Origin: Clitoria ternatea
Taxonomy: Eukaryota > Streptophyta > Magnoliopsida > Fabales > Fabaceae
Length of the DNA: 64,000 bases
Reading direction: 5' to 3'
NCBI GenBank assembly: GCA_037962975.1
Contig: CM075673.1
Coordinates: forward strand, 18,088,001 to 18,152,000
Positions 21,229 through 31,791 of this stretch are shown here, piece by piece (position 1 is the first letter of the stretch; the number at the start of each line of letters is the position of its first letter). Position numbers and translations under genes: made by a program. Below the pieces are notes generated by a model. It was not told where the DNA came from, made no database searches, and worked only from the letters and a program-made list of their open reading frames with translations.

Positions 21229-23251
21229 TGTCGCGACCTGGATCGCGGCGGGAGGCCGACCGTAAAAAGAAAATTAGGGGTTTCCCGAGTTCCCTCCGGA
21301 AACCGTGGAGTCGCCACTAATGTTTTTAAGGTAAAACATCAGAAAAACCTTAACGTGAAGGTACTGGTCATAAATTAAGATTTTAAGTTTGGGAGTCTAA
21401 TTACAGGTGGGGAAGGTATTAGCACCCCACACTGTCCGTTTTAAACGGTTACCCTAAATTGTTTAAGTTTGAATAATCCTACTACTTTATAATTTAAACC
21501 TCTTAGAGATGTCTTATGGATTGGTTGTTGATTTAATGATTTTTAAAATTATAAACTTTACGATTAACAGGACGTCTCGTCCAAATTAATCGAGTTATCG
21601 TTAAAAGCATGATAATTTTATTTTTACTAGTAAAAGGGGTATATATTTTTTTAAAAAAAATTTGGGCCCGACAGGAATAATTGTTCCCGCTCCTACGTAT
21701 TCCCCAAGCATTAGGGGAAATCAGGGTTACGTAGTTCTTTGGGTTTTTTTTAAAAAAAGCGAAATAAGTTATATTTTTTTTTAAAAAAAAGAAGCCTTAG
21801 GTATTATTGATTTTATTATTTTTTTTAAAGGAAAAACTTAACAGTCTAGGTTAATTTGAGAATGAAAAGTTTACTTGAAGACTTAGATTAACAGGACGTC
21901 TCGTCCAAAGAATCTATAAAGATATTTTGGTTTTATTATATTATAGATATTATTAAAGCGTTTTATGGTCTAAATTATTTTAGGAAATTTTACATAGATT
22001 GACAGGACGTCTCGCCCAAAAAATCTATAAAGTCCCTAAATTTGTTATCAAAATATTTTTTTTTAGGTCTACGTTAATTTTAAGACTATTATATATTTAC
22101 TTTACTCAAAGAGTTAGACTAACAGGACGTCTCGTCCGAATTGATCCCTAATGTGAATGTATTAATTTTCGTTACCTATTAGTACTACCAAAATACTTTG
22201 TGATCTAAAAAAAAATAGGTTAACAAGGCATCTTGTCTAAGTTAACCCTAACATAAAAATTTTAATTTTAGGCACATACCAATATTAATTTTATTCTCTA
22301 ATTTGGTAGCAAACATTAATGGGTACCCTACGCTACTGATTATTAAGATTCTTCTAAATGTGGAAGGGCTTCATACATTCAATCAAGCCTATTATGATTT
22401 TCTAGGAAAAAACAAATGAATTTGAACGAGAAATTAAAAGGGAAGAAGAACAAATACCTATTCTTGTTGATTTCAATTGCTCTTCCTATTGTGCTATTAC
22501 GTGAACAATATTGCGTGGATATCTTAAACCACCTTTTCAAGTCAATTTTCTTTTCCCTTGCGTCGATTGCCTTTTCTCTTCTGCATGTGTTCTGTTAAAA
22601 AAATTCTGCTCTTTTCTTTATGCTGGCCTGCTTCTCAATTGCGTCAATCTCTTTCTATATTCCTAACGCTGACCTTGCCTTTTCCTCCCCTTTTTTCAGC
22701 GTGAATGTATAGTATATATATATATACCTGTTGGCCGCCCCTTCATTCCCTTTTTAATATATAAATTATTATCTTTTCTAACTAATTTTGTTTCTTCCTT
22801 TAATATATATATATAATTTAAAATCAAGCCCCTGAACCTTAGCTGCGTGTGAATCCTAACATTTTCATAATATATATATATTAAAACTTATCCTTATCTT
22901 TAAGAAAAACTGTTTCCACTATATAATATATATTTTTAAAAGAAAAGCCTTATCTCATCTCATAATAGCTTTATCTTAAAAAAACTTTATCTCGTTTTCT
23001 AAAATCTTTTCACCACTTTTATCTCTTATCATAAAATCTAACCCTTTTTATCAATTTCAAATTTTAAAATTTCTTCCTCCCTTTTTGAATTTTAAAATTT
23101 TCTAAGTTTTAGAAGTTCAAAGTCCGGATCAATAATTTGAAATTCAAACAAACCCATAGGTTCACTTTTTTTTCTAAAAAAGAATTTTTTTATTTTTTGG
23201 TATTTTTTATTTTTTATTTTAAATGGACCCGGACAAAATTGGGTAGCAACA
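21229..23251 (-). repeat. Full 5' LTR of the Ogre element, 2,023 bp (copy A)
   Basis: Minus-strand ends are TGTTGCTACCC (23251) and GTCGCGACA (21229), with the usual TG and CA. Its first 670 bp match the truncated 3' LTR; the rest exists only here. A TATA-like tract on the minus strand lies at 22712-22727. Five compound hairpins with a TCT loop lie at about 21562-21590, 21886-21914, 21996-22026, 22115-22145 and 22218-22248. The stretch GGGGAAGGTATTAGCACCCC (21411-21430) recalls other Ogre LTRs. Confidence 0.85.
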
Positions 23252-24614
23252 ATCGCCTTTAAGTTTGCCCACTTTATTGCCTTGCCGACTTCCTTCACTA
23301 CTCCTGCTCTGGCCGAACGGTTTATGATCGAAATCCATCGCCTCCATGGTATGCCCAGAACCATTGTCTACGATCAGGATAAAATCTTTCTCAGTAGCTT
23401 CTGGACTTCGCTTTTTAAGCTATAAGGGACAAAACTAAATTTTAGCTCGGCTTACCACCTAGAATCAGATGGACAAACTGAAGTACTCAATAGAAGTTTA
23501 GAAGCTTACCTTTGCTGTTTCTCCAACGACTACCCCCGATCCTGGTTCAGATTCCTACATCTTTTTGAATACTGGTATAACACCACTATTCACTCATCCA
23601 TTGGTATGACCCCCTTCCAAGCCGTTTATGGCTGACCTCCTCCAGCAATCCCTGACTTCATACCAGGAAGTACACAGATTGGAGATTTAGAATCTTCCCT
23701 GCAAAAGAGACAACAAATTCTGACAAACCTTAAAAGAAACCTCACTCAGGCAAGGCAGAGCATGAATTTACAAGTAAATAAGCACAAAAAGACCGTACCT
23801 TTAATGTTGGTGATTGGGTTTTTCTCCGGCTTCGGCCCTATCACCAAACCTTTGTTGCACGAAGAACGTCGTAGAAGCTAGCAAAACGATTTTTTGGGTC
23901 GTTCTGAGTCCGTTGACGTATTGGACTTGTCGCATACGACTTGGAGCTTCCATCTTCTTCACGAGTTCATAGTGTTTTTCATGTCTCCCTCCTTTGTCCC
24001 TGTCATGGCGACCCCACTCATCATTTCACGCGATTACCAGAACTCACTCTTCCAGAGAACGAAGCTCCACCAGCCCAGAACTCCTACGAGAGAAACCCAG
24101 TAGCCGTTCCCCTCTTGGTTTTTCACGGCATGCACATCAAAGAAATAAAAATAAAATTTCTCCCACCCAACAATTTAATCCACCCCCTGTTTTGAATCCT
24201 CAAATTACTCACACTGATAACGTATCTGCCCAAGATAACGTTTCCTAAAATTCTGCACAAGAAACCATGTGGACCCCGCCACTTGTTAACGCTAATAATA
24301 ATTACTTCCCTCTTCTAGCAGAAACCGCGTGGACCCCTCCACCCACTAATGCTAATAATTCCTTTGATTACTCCCCTGCTTTAGTAAAAAACGTGTGGAC
24401 CCCTCCACTTGCCAATGCCTCCTCTGATTCCTCCACTAATCTAGCAAACACAGGAACCCCACCAATTCAAAATGAAACGTCTAGCAATTCTTCAAGTCCA
24501 AAAGCCTTTTGTGATCAGCACCTTGAGGGCAAGGTGAAATTTGATGGGCCACCAATTGATAGGCCCAAAAGGAACAAAAACCAACCAGCATGGATGAAAG
24601 ATTTTATTACTTAG
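23252..24614 (+). pseudogene. Ty3-gypsy chromovirus-like integrase 3' part, split by the Ogre insertion (copy A)
   Basis: Plus-strand reading starts inside an integrase: FKFAHFIALP, then IVYDQDKIF (second catalytic Asp), then SSAYHLESDGQTEVLNRSLE (catalytic Glu). In-frame stops occur at 23423 and 23633. Further on are FNVGDWVFLRLRPYHQ (about 23800) and, in another frame, AYDLELPSSSRVHSVFHVS, the usual linker before a chromodomain. A 115-codon frame (24267-24614) has three WTPP-NAN repeats and ends HLEGKVKFDGPP, then RPKRNKNQPAWMKDFIT, like the end of a chromodomain polyprotein. The 5' part of this element is absent from the unit. Confidence 0.8.
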
Positions 24615-24852
24615 TGTCTGATTTTTGTTTATTTAGGCCCATTATTATTTTTAGTTTTATTTTTAATTACTTAGGCTCATTATCCTTTTAGCCCAATTTT
24701 ATGCTTTGTTTTAGTCTTTAAATACAGTTGTATTTTGCCTTAGTGGATTACAGAAAATTATTAAGAGAATCTTTTCTCCCAATCTCTATCTCTCGTAACC
24801 TATTCTGTTTTGATAAGGAGAATCTTATCTCAATCCTGATCAGTTGATCACA
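24615..24852 (+). repeat. Probable 3' LTR of the chromovirus-like element (copy A)
   Basis: Directly after the polyprotein stop the sequence starts TGTCTGATTTTTG and holds TTTAAATACAG (about 24715), a TATA-like box, followed by a pyrimidine-rich stretch. A possible end is GATCACA at 24852. No clear polypurine tract precedes it and its partner LTR is not in the window, so the bounds are tentative. Confidence 0.4.
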
Positions 24853-26775
24853 TTGCACTACCAAAAATTATAATACGAACATTTCCAAGAATAGTAATTT
24901 GAACGTATCTAGAAATTATAAACTAGTTAGTTCATGATATTGTAAGTCGATTGCTTCTAGTTTCCATAATCCATTATAACGATCGTAACACTATACAAGA
25001 TGTGCAATGTAGATTCGCCTATGTATGATGCATGGCGTGTTTGCAAGAGCATGGATTTTTCTACATGCGAGTCAAGAATACCCACTAGGATTAAGTTAGA
25101 GTTAATCTAACCCATCGGTGACGAAGAAGAAAAAGATAGGTGCAAGTTGAGGTTCTGGGTGTCTGTTAATGAGAAGGGGAAACAGAGAAAGAAAAAATAA
25201 TTCCATGGCAAGGGAAAAATGGAATGGACATTTGATTTTGTGAATACTAGCTTTACAATGTATACGTAGAGACATAAAAAGATCTACGTTACAAATCTTG
25301 TATAACGTTGCGTTCAATACAACCAAATTAAAGCAGACATTTTATAATATCCGAAAATAACTAGTTTACAATTTTTAGATACATTCGAATTATTATTTTC
25401 GGGGTGACCATATTATAATTCCCTGTAGTGTATTGTGATATATATTTTTTTAACTCTACATGTATATGTTTGTTTCTTAAATAAGGTATATATATCGATT
25501 TCAATGAAAAACATATAGAAGGTAGTGAAGGGAGGAAAAACGATGGTGGAGGGACCAATTTCCTTTTGGATGCCCTTTGGTGGACTGCCTGGTTCTATTT
25601 TGTTGATCCCTGCTTCACAAAATTAGTTCGATAGGGCCTTTATATTGTGAATGTTAGGTTGAAAAAAGTTTTAGTGATGTAAAATAAGGTTTTAATGATG
25701 TCAAATAAGCCTTTAATGATGTCAATCTTGATGATGTCAAATAATATATTTCCTCTTATTCTAAATATAAACAAATGTACCTAATATCACATATATTAAG
25801 AATAATGGTTGAAGGTACTTATTTGCATTAATGTTATCATATATTTGATTCAATTTTTTAAAGTACCCTTAATATTATTTATTACATAAAGAATTAGTGA
25901 CCTTAAAAATATATATAATGAGAACATATTTGGTAAACAAACATTTAATAACATTGGGAAAGTATAATTTTACTTATATTAAGAGACCAAAAAATTCTAC
26001 TAAAATTTACTTATATTTAAAACATGAGGTAGTATGTTAATAACAAATAAAGAAAAACATAGAAATGCCAGACTCTAAAACAAAAGAACAAGGATGAAAA
26101 AATGTGAAGGGTTCAAAAGTCTTTGATCTTATTTGGAATACAAAGTCATTGAAGACTTAGTTTGAGCCACTACTTGACTGGTTCGAACCTATATTATTGA
26201 AATGATTGGTTTAAACCACTTCTAAGGAATGGTTCGGACCACTGTTTAAAAATAATTTTTGCTTTTCTTACTATTGTATTGAGAGAGTTTTAGCATTGGA
26301 GTGTGGGAATGTTAGGTAACCATTCTTTTAAGTAGTTATGAATATGTGAGATGTGTCTGAATGTAAGGGAGATTAAGCTTTGGATATATGATCTAAGAGT
26401 TGTAATCATAGTCTTGCAACCAACTTTAATATAATAAAGAAACATTTTGACGAGAGACTGGACGTAGATTACAATAATAATGATCAAACTAAGATAAATC
26501 ATAATGTTTGTATTTTTCTTCCTTAAACCCTTTATTTAGTTTTTTATATATATCGTTTGTAATTATTTTAAATTAAATATTTATTTTGTTATATTTCAAT
26601 TTTTATAATCCTTTGTTAAAAGGTTTTGAATTGCTTATAAAAGTTTTCTAAACTATAGCATTACCTATCTCTTAGGTAATGATTGTTACGAGTAACGTAG
26701 GCGTGTGTTCAGTGTTAAGTGGAAGCAAAATAATTGATTAAATACATTATATGGTTATATGGTATACTTTCTAAA
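24853..26775. other. AT-rich intergenic DNA 3' of UGT copy 2
   Basis: The part from 25183 equals 1-1593. The first 330 bp show no recognisable gene; they join the chromovirus 3' end to the intergenic DNA. Confidence 0.55.
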
Positions 26776-26781
26776 TTTATT
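26776..26781 (-). terminator. Putative polyadenylation signal of UGT copy 2
   Basis: Minus-strand AATAAA 66 nt after the stop codon, identical to copy 1. Confidence 0.4.
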
Positions 26782-26846
26782 ATAAATAATATTGAAAGAG
26801 TTCATGGTACACCAGTAAAAGAAAAATAATCCATGGAAAACTGTTA

Positions 26847-28319
26847 TCATATACCCGTCCTGGTTTTTTGCATGATATCCTCAATGAGCAAGGTAACATT
26901 AGAATAAGAGGATCCTCCTTTTTCTACCGCTTTTTTAGCTATATCAGCAAGCTTTTCTATTCTTTTTCTTCTTTCTTCACTTTCTTTTGTCTCATCCATT
27001 ATCCTTTCTATTGCTCTTTCAACATTTTCCTTCCTCACTTGCACACCAATCTTCTCTTCCTCACCCCATTTGACTGTCTTTTCTGTCCCAACCTTCGCTC
27101 CAACTTTTAAAACATGCACAACTTGACTTTCATTCAAAAATTGATCCGCAAACAATGGCCACGTAACCATTGGCACACCAGCACATATTGCTTCCAAGGT
27201 AGAGTTCCAACCACAGTGTGTTATGAATCCTCCAATTGCAGGGTGTGACAATATTACTAATTGAGGAGCCCAACCCCGAATCAGAAGACCCAACCCTTTT
27301 GTCCTTCCCTCAAACCCATCTTCCTTAATCCACTTTTCCAATGCTTCCGAATGAATTCCTCCCCTGATTACCCAAATGAAGGGTCTTTTTGATGCTTCCA
27401 AGGCTAAACCAAGCTCTATCAATTGTGATGATGGTAAATTGCACAGGCTTCCAAGGCAAGCATAGATTACACTTTTTGGCTTCTGAGAATCAAGCCAGCA
27501 CTTTAGGTGCTGTGACTCATCATTTAATGCCTTGTTTTTTCCTCTTTGAGCCTTGTCCAAATGATCCTTATTAATAAGTGACACTGGGCCTACACACCAC
27601 ATTTTATCATTTTTAACTTTCTTGTATTCCCTTGCATATGCTGGCTCCAACTCTTCAAAAGAATTCATGATTATTCCATAGCTTTCCATTTCAGCTGCAA
27701 AGATTTTTTCATTAAATTCTTTCCAGCTTTCGTTCATTGGTTCCCCTGCTTGATCTCTGGTCATCTCAATTTTGTCTGGAATACCGGGCAAAACAAAGTA
27801 CTCTGACTCAGAAGTTATCCTCTCCCTGATATTATGGATGCGTATGTTGTGTAGACAAAAATTGCAAAAGCAACTTACTCCAACAAAAGAAATCCTTGGA
27901 ATGTTAGTTTTTTTAGCGACGTGGGCTGTGTATGGCAAACACATATCAGAGATTATGCAGCTTGGTGGTGGTGTTAACTCTTCAAATAGCCTTTCCACTG
28001 GTTGCTGTAGTAAGCTTGTCGCTTTGAGGAAACTTGAGGTTGTGACAAGTGAAGGCATCATATCAACACTCTCACATCCATCTGGTAGTCCAACTTCTTT
28101 ACATGGGAACTGAAGTTGAACTAATCTAATCTGAAATCCAGATTGGATATAACGATCTATGATTGATGTGAAACGAGCTGCATTATTTGGTGTTGTGACC
28201 ACTGTCACAATAACATTACGTTGTACCAATATTTTTGCAACGTCCATCATGGGAATCATGTGGCCTTGGGCCATCAATGGAAACAAGACGAAATGAAGCT
28301 GCGGTGTTTGGGAAGCCAT
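26847..28319 (-). CDS. UDP-glycosyltransferase, UGT73-like (copy 2)
   Basis: The protein is identical to copy 1 over all 490 residues, with His20, Asp125 and the PSPG box Trp350-Gln393 intact, and I saw no nucleotide difference in the coding region. Its upstream side also matches copy 1: 5.4 kb further upstream stands the truncated Ogre LTR at 33715. It is presumably functional and adds dosage. Confidence 0.93.
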   Translation of the reverse strand: MASQTPQLHFVLFPLMAQGHMIPMMDVAKILVQRNVIVTVVTTPNNAARFTSIIDRYIQSGFQIRLVQLQFPCKEVGLPDGCESVDMMPSLVTTSSFLKATSLLQQPVERLFEELTPPPSCIISDMCLPYTAHVAKKTNIPRISFVGVSCFCNFCLHNIRIHNIRERITSESEYFVLPGIPDKIEMTRDQAGEPMNESWKEFNEKIFAAEMESYGIIMNSFEELEPAYAREYKKVKNDKMWCVGPVSLINKDHLDKAQRGKNKALNDESQHLKCWLDSQKPKSVIYACLGSLCNLPSSQLIELGLALEASKRPFIWVIRGGIHSEALEKWIKEDGFEGRTKGLGLLIRGWAPQLVILSHPAIGGFITHCGWNSTLEAICAGVPMVTWPLFADQFLNESQVVHVLKVGAKVGTEKTVKWGEEEKIGVQVRKENVERAIERIMDETKESEERRKRIEKLADIAKKAVEKGGSSYSNVTLLIEDIMQKTRTGI

Positions 28320-28373
28320 TCGTGTCTTTGGGTTTGGTGCAATGGTTTGGCTTCAACTTGTTTATGTGAAATA

Positions 28374-28384
28374 CTTTTTTATAT
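28374..28384 (-). promoter_or_regulatory. TATA-like box of UGT copy 2
   Basis: Same ATATAAAAAAG and upstream ACGTGG core as copy 1, at the same distance from the ATG. Confidence 0.45.
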
Positions 28385-30381
28385 GTATCATAGGAAGAAT
28401 GATTATGTAAGCGCCCACGTAAGAACGTTTGCTTATTGAAGACTTAGTCAATTCTTTGTTGGCTTTCTGTTTGTTTGATTCAGCTTCATGTGTTGGATCA
28501 AGGTAACTTTTTCTTCTCCATGCACTAGTGAATATAGAAAAACTAGTGATGTAGGAAACGAGAACGAAACATGATTGAAGGATTACTACCGTGATTGAAG
28601 GATAAAATCACCTATCATATTCTTTTTGTATTTACAAAGTAAAAAGGTTTGAATCACCGAACATTAATTCTGTTTTTTTTTTCCAATCGAATTATGTCAC
28701 ATCACAACACATTTTCAATTGAGAAGAATTATAATCTCAATGTTTAAAATGTACATAGTTTAATTGAAGGATAGAAGAAGTAATAGAATTTGAAAATATG
28801 CAAGGCTATTATTGTACTCCAAGTTAAAGACTTGACTTATGTACAGAAAAAGAGAAAAAGTTAACGACTAGACTTTTGAATACGAGTTTAAAGAGGTGAT
28901 CCATATTATGAGGGTTTTTTTTTACTGAAAACTTATATTATAGCTGACCAAAAAAAAAAACTTATATTATAGGTTAAAAATAAATTATTTTAATGAGTTA
29001 TATGAATTACCTTATTAAAAAAACTAATGTGTAAATTTTATATTTGGTCGTAGATCCATCATGGATTGCACACCACTTCACTATAAGCATTAATGTGAGA
29101 GAAAAAAATGTTAAAAAAGATGCGCGTATGGAAACTTTTTTTATGTTTGGTCATTTTTATGTAAGTAACTAAATTAAAGGTAAGTTTATTCATATGGTTC
29201 CGACATTCTATTTTGACTATTAATATTTGACTTTTGTAGGTTAATAAACAGTTTTTATAAGTTAAAAGTGGTTTCAAAACTATAAAAAAAATAAAATTGT
29301 AGTTTCTATTGACCTCAAATCGTATTTTAACCCATTATAGTTATGTGTTAATAGTAAACTAAGAATGTTATAATCATCTAAATAAGCTAATTATATATTA
29401 TTTAATTACTCATATTAAAAATAAAATATTTAAATATTCAATATAAAAAATAATATTTATAGAGACAAATAAAAAAACCTTATTTTATTAAAATCAAAAA
29501 CATATTCAATCCCACCACAAAACATGAGAAAACTTTTCAACCTTCTATTATTTTCATTTCATTCCAGTGACTATTGTGTTCTTAATTTTTTTTTTTATAA
29601 AATATTGTAGGATGTTAAAGTAATTCAATAATTTGTATATAATTTTCTCATATTTTTTCCTTGAAGCGATCATTCAATAATTTGTATATGCTTTTCTCAT
29701 ACTTTTACCCTTAAACCAATCATCAAAAAGAATGTTTCCATTTAATTTTCTAAGCAACCAAACAACATCCAATTTTTCATAAGTTAATTTCTTTCTCATG
29801 GTTTTACTTTATTATATATTTTTTATGATACTTTTCTCATCAACCAAACATAATTAATTATTAATTCCAACTTAAGTGAATTGCATAGAAGCTTCCGGTC
29901 TTAGAAATTGGCCTAACCTTAACATTAACTTTAACCTAAGCACGTAAATTTTCCTTCATGCTAAGAGAGAATTTATTTATTTATAAAAATTTATCTATTT
30001 ATTTTCATGAAATACTAATTTTCTTTTTCAAGTTCTTATATTATTTATCAAAACCTATGTATTTGTGTGATTTTTTATAACCACCTTAACATAACCTAAG
30101 ATTATTTAAATATAAAAAATTTAAAATTAAGTGGTAACATATGTCTTCTATTCTTTAACTACGAGTTGGTTTGCCTGTTATAAACTCGTTCACACAAGCT
30201 TGTTCTATAACAAGCTAATCTACATTTTAAATGAGCCTATAGTTTGTGACTAGTGTGGGGACCATATATGTCAACAATGGGTTGGGTCATGGCCTTCTAT
30301 ATCTTTATTTGTTTTTTTATTTTTAGTTTAAAAGTATTGGGCTTTGGCCCATATATATAATAGTATTGAAAGAAATATATT

Positions 30382-30384
<3 letters not shown>
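28385..30384. other. AT-rich intergenic DNA upstream of UGT copy 2
   Basis: Matches 3203-5203 except for a 1-bp deletion near 30175 (GCCTG where the other copies have GCCCTG). No gene seen. Confidence 0.5.

Positions 30385-30433
<49 letters not shown>
30385..30433. repeat. (AT)15(GT)9 microsatellite
   Basis: The longest AT allele of the three copies (30 nt); the GT part is unchanged at 19 nt. Confidence 0.95.
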
Positions 30434-30459
30434 AACAAACAGAAAATTCTCTCTAAATA

Positions 30460-31791
30460 GAAGGTTGGAAAGAATCTCTTCTCAATCAAGCAGGTAAAGA
30501 GATTTTGATTAAGGCTATTTTACAGGAAATACCATTTTACACTATGACTCTGATTAGATTCCCTAAAGGTCTTGTTAAAAGCCTTAATTCTATAATCTCT
30601 AATTTCTGGTAGGCTAATGACAATAGCAGAAAGGGGGTTTGGAAGAATTGGAAAGCACTGTCTGTTAGCAAGCATTCAAGAGGCCTTAATTTTAAGGAGC
30701 TGGAATGTTTAAACACAGACTATTTAGCTAAAAAAGCATTCAGAGTCCTGAATAATCCAAAAACTCTAGTGTGTTCAGGTTCTTAAGGGAAATACTTCCC
30801 GGATAAAGCTTTTCTGGATCAACATCCAGAGGAAGTTCCTGGGTCTGGTGTAGCTTACTTCAAGGAAGAGAAGTCCTTCTTAAGTTGGGCCAATGGTTTA
30901 TTGGAGATGGAAAAAATCTATTTTTAATCAAAAATGGCTTTGGAATGACGCTATTTGTCAGTCTTCCTAAAGGATGAATGCTAACGAGGCAGTTTATCTA
31001 TCCACGCTAATCAACCAGACTCATTCTTGGGACTTCTATAGAATTAGGCAGGTAATCCCTTAACCTTTCTGGATGTTGGCCCTTCAGACCCCGATCAATG
31101 TTTGTTGGGAGGGGATAATATAAGATGGCCATATACTCTAAATAGGGAGTTATATTCCATAAAATTGGGGTATGGAGCCATTAAAAATCTTTTAGATTTG
31201 TCAAATCAGGGTCTACTTCCTATTCCCCTAATATGGCTCTATGGAAGGCAATATGGTCTTTAAAAGTCCCAAAGAAAATCCAAATTTTCAATTGGAAACT
31301 CTACAATAATTTGCTTCCAGTCAAAGAGAACCTGAAGAAAAAGAAAATTTTGAAGGAAGCTATCTGTCCTATCTATGTAGATACAATGGAATCTAATGAA
31401 CATGTTTTTCTCATCTGTCACTAGACTTATCCAATTTGGTTTGGCTCTAACATGTAGTGAAACCCTAGGGAGGAATCCATTACTTCAGTTTATAATTGGA
31501 TTGAAAGTAAAGTTTAGTTATTCCTTAGCAAAAGTATGGACTCACAATTCTTGATTACTAAACTTTTTTTCATATTAAGGAATATATGGTTAGCTTGTAA
31601 TAAGTTTGTATTCCAAGGCTATAAACCCAGACCATATTCTAAGTCAAACAAATAAAGCTATACAAGAATTTTATGAATTGCAATATTAGTCAGTCAGTTA
31701 TTGGCTTACCTTCTCATTCTAGTAGGGCTGTTTGGAGGCCTCCTCCCTAGGATAAGATCAAGATCAATGTGGATGCAGCTTGGAGGGATCC
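30460..31791 (+). pseudogene. LINE relic (copy 2)
   Basis: Same thumb, zf-RVT-like and partial RNase H segments and the same stops as the relic at 5273. One substitution was noted near 31224 (CTATTCC for CTACTCC). Confidence 0.82.

Larger units (their letters stand above)
8538..23251 (-). mobile_element. Ogre/Tat-type Ty3-gypsy retrotransposon, inactive, 3' LTR truncated (copy A)
   Basis: Minus-strand element read from right to left: 5' LTR (23251 to 21229), tRNA-Arg-type PBS, leader, ORF1, gag, protease with G-patch, putative intron, RT, RNase H, second (archaeal-type) RNase H, integrase, tandem-repeat 3' UTR, polypurine tract and the first 669 bp of the 3' LTR. The extra ORF1, the double RNase H, the G-patch and the intron before RT are hallmarks of the Ogre branch of Tat elements. 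Internal length is about 12.0 kb; a complete element would be near 16 kb. Every coding block is damaged. The right flank is a chromovirus integrase that the insertion split; the matching left flank is not in the unit. Confidence 0.9.

Noticed and set aside
21209..21240. Possible tRNA gene near the CGCGACC word
   Set aside because: Only the 18-nt primer-site complement is present; no cloverleaf can be formed.
8538..23251. The 668-670-bp direct repeats (8539-9206 and 22582-23251) as a complete short LTR pair
   Set aside because: The tRNA-Arg primer site lies at 21209-21226, directly after a TG...CA LTR ending at 21229, so the 5' LTR is 2,023 bp long and the left copy is truncated at the tandem junction.
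23092..23364. 90-residue minus-strand ORF spanning the Ogre LTR end and the integrase fragment
   Set aside because: It crosses an insertion boundary and is antisense to a known integrase segment.
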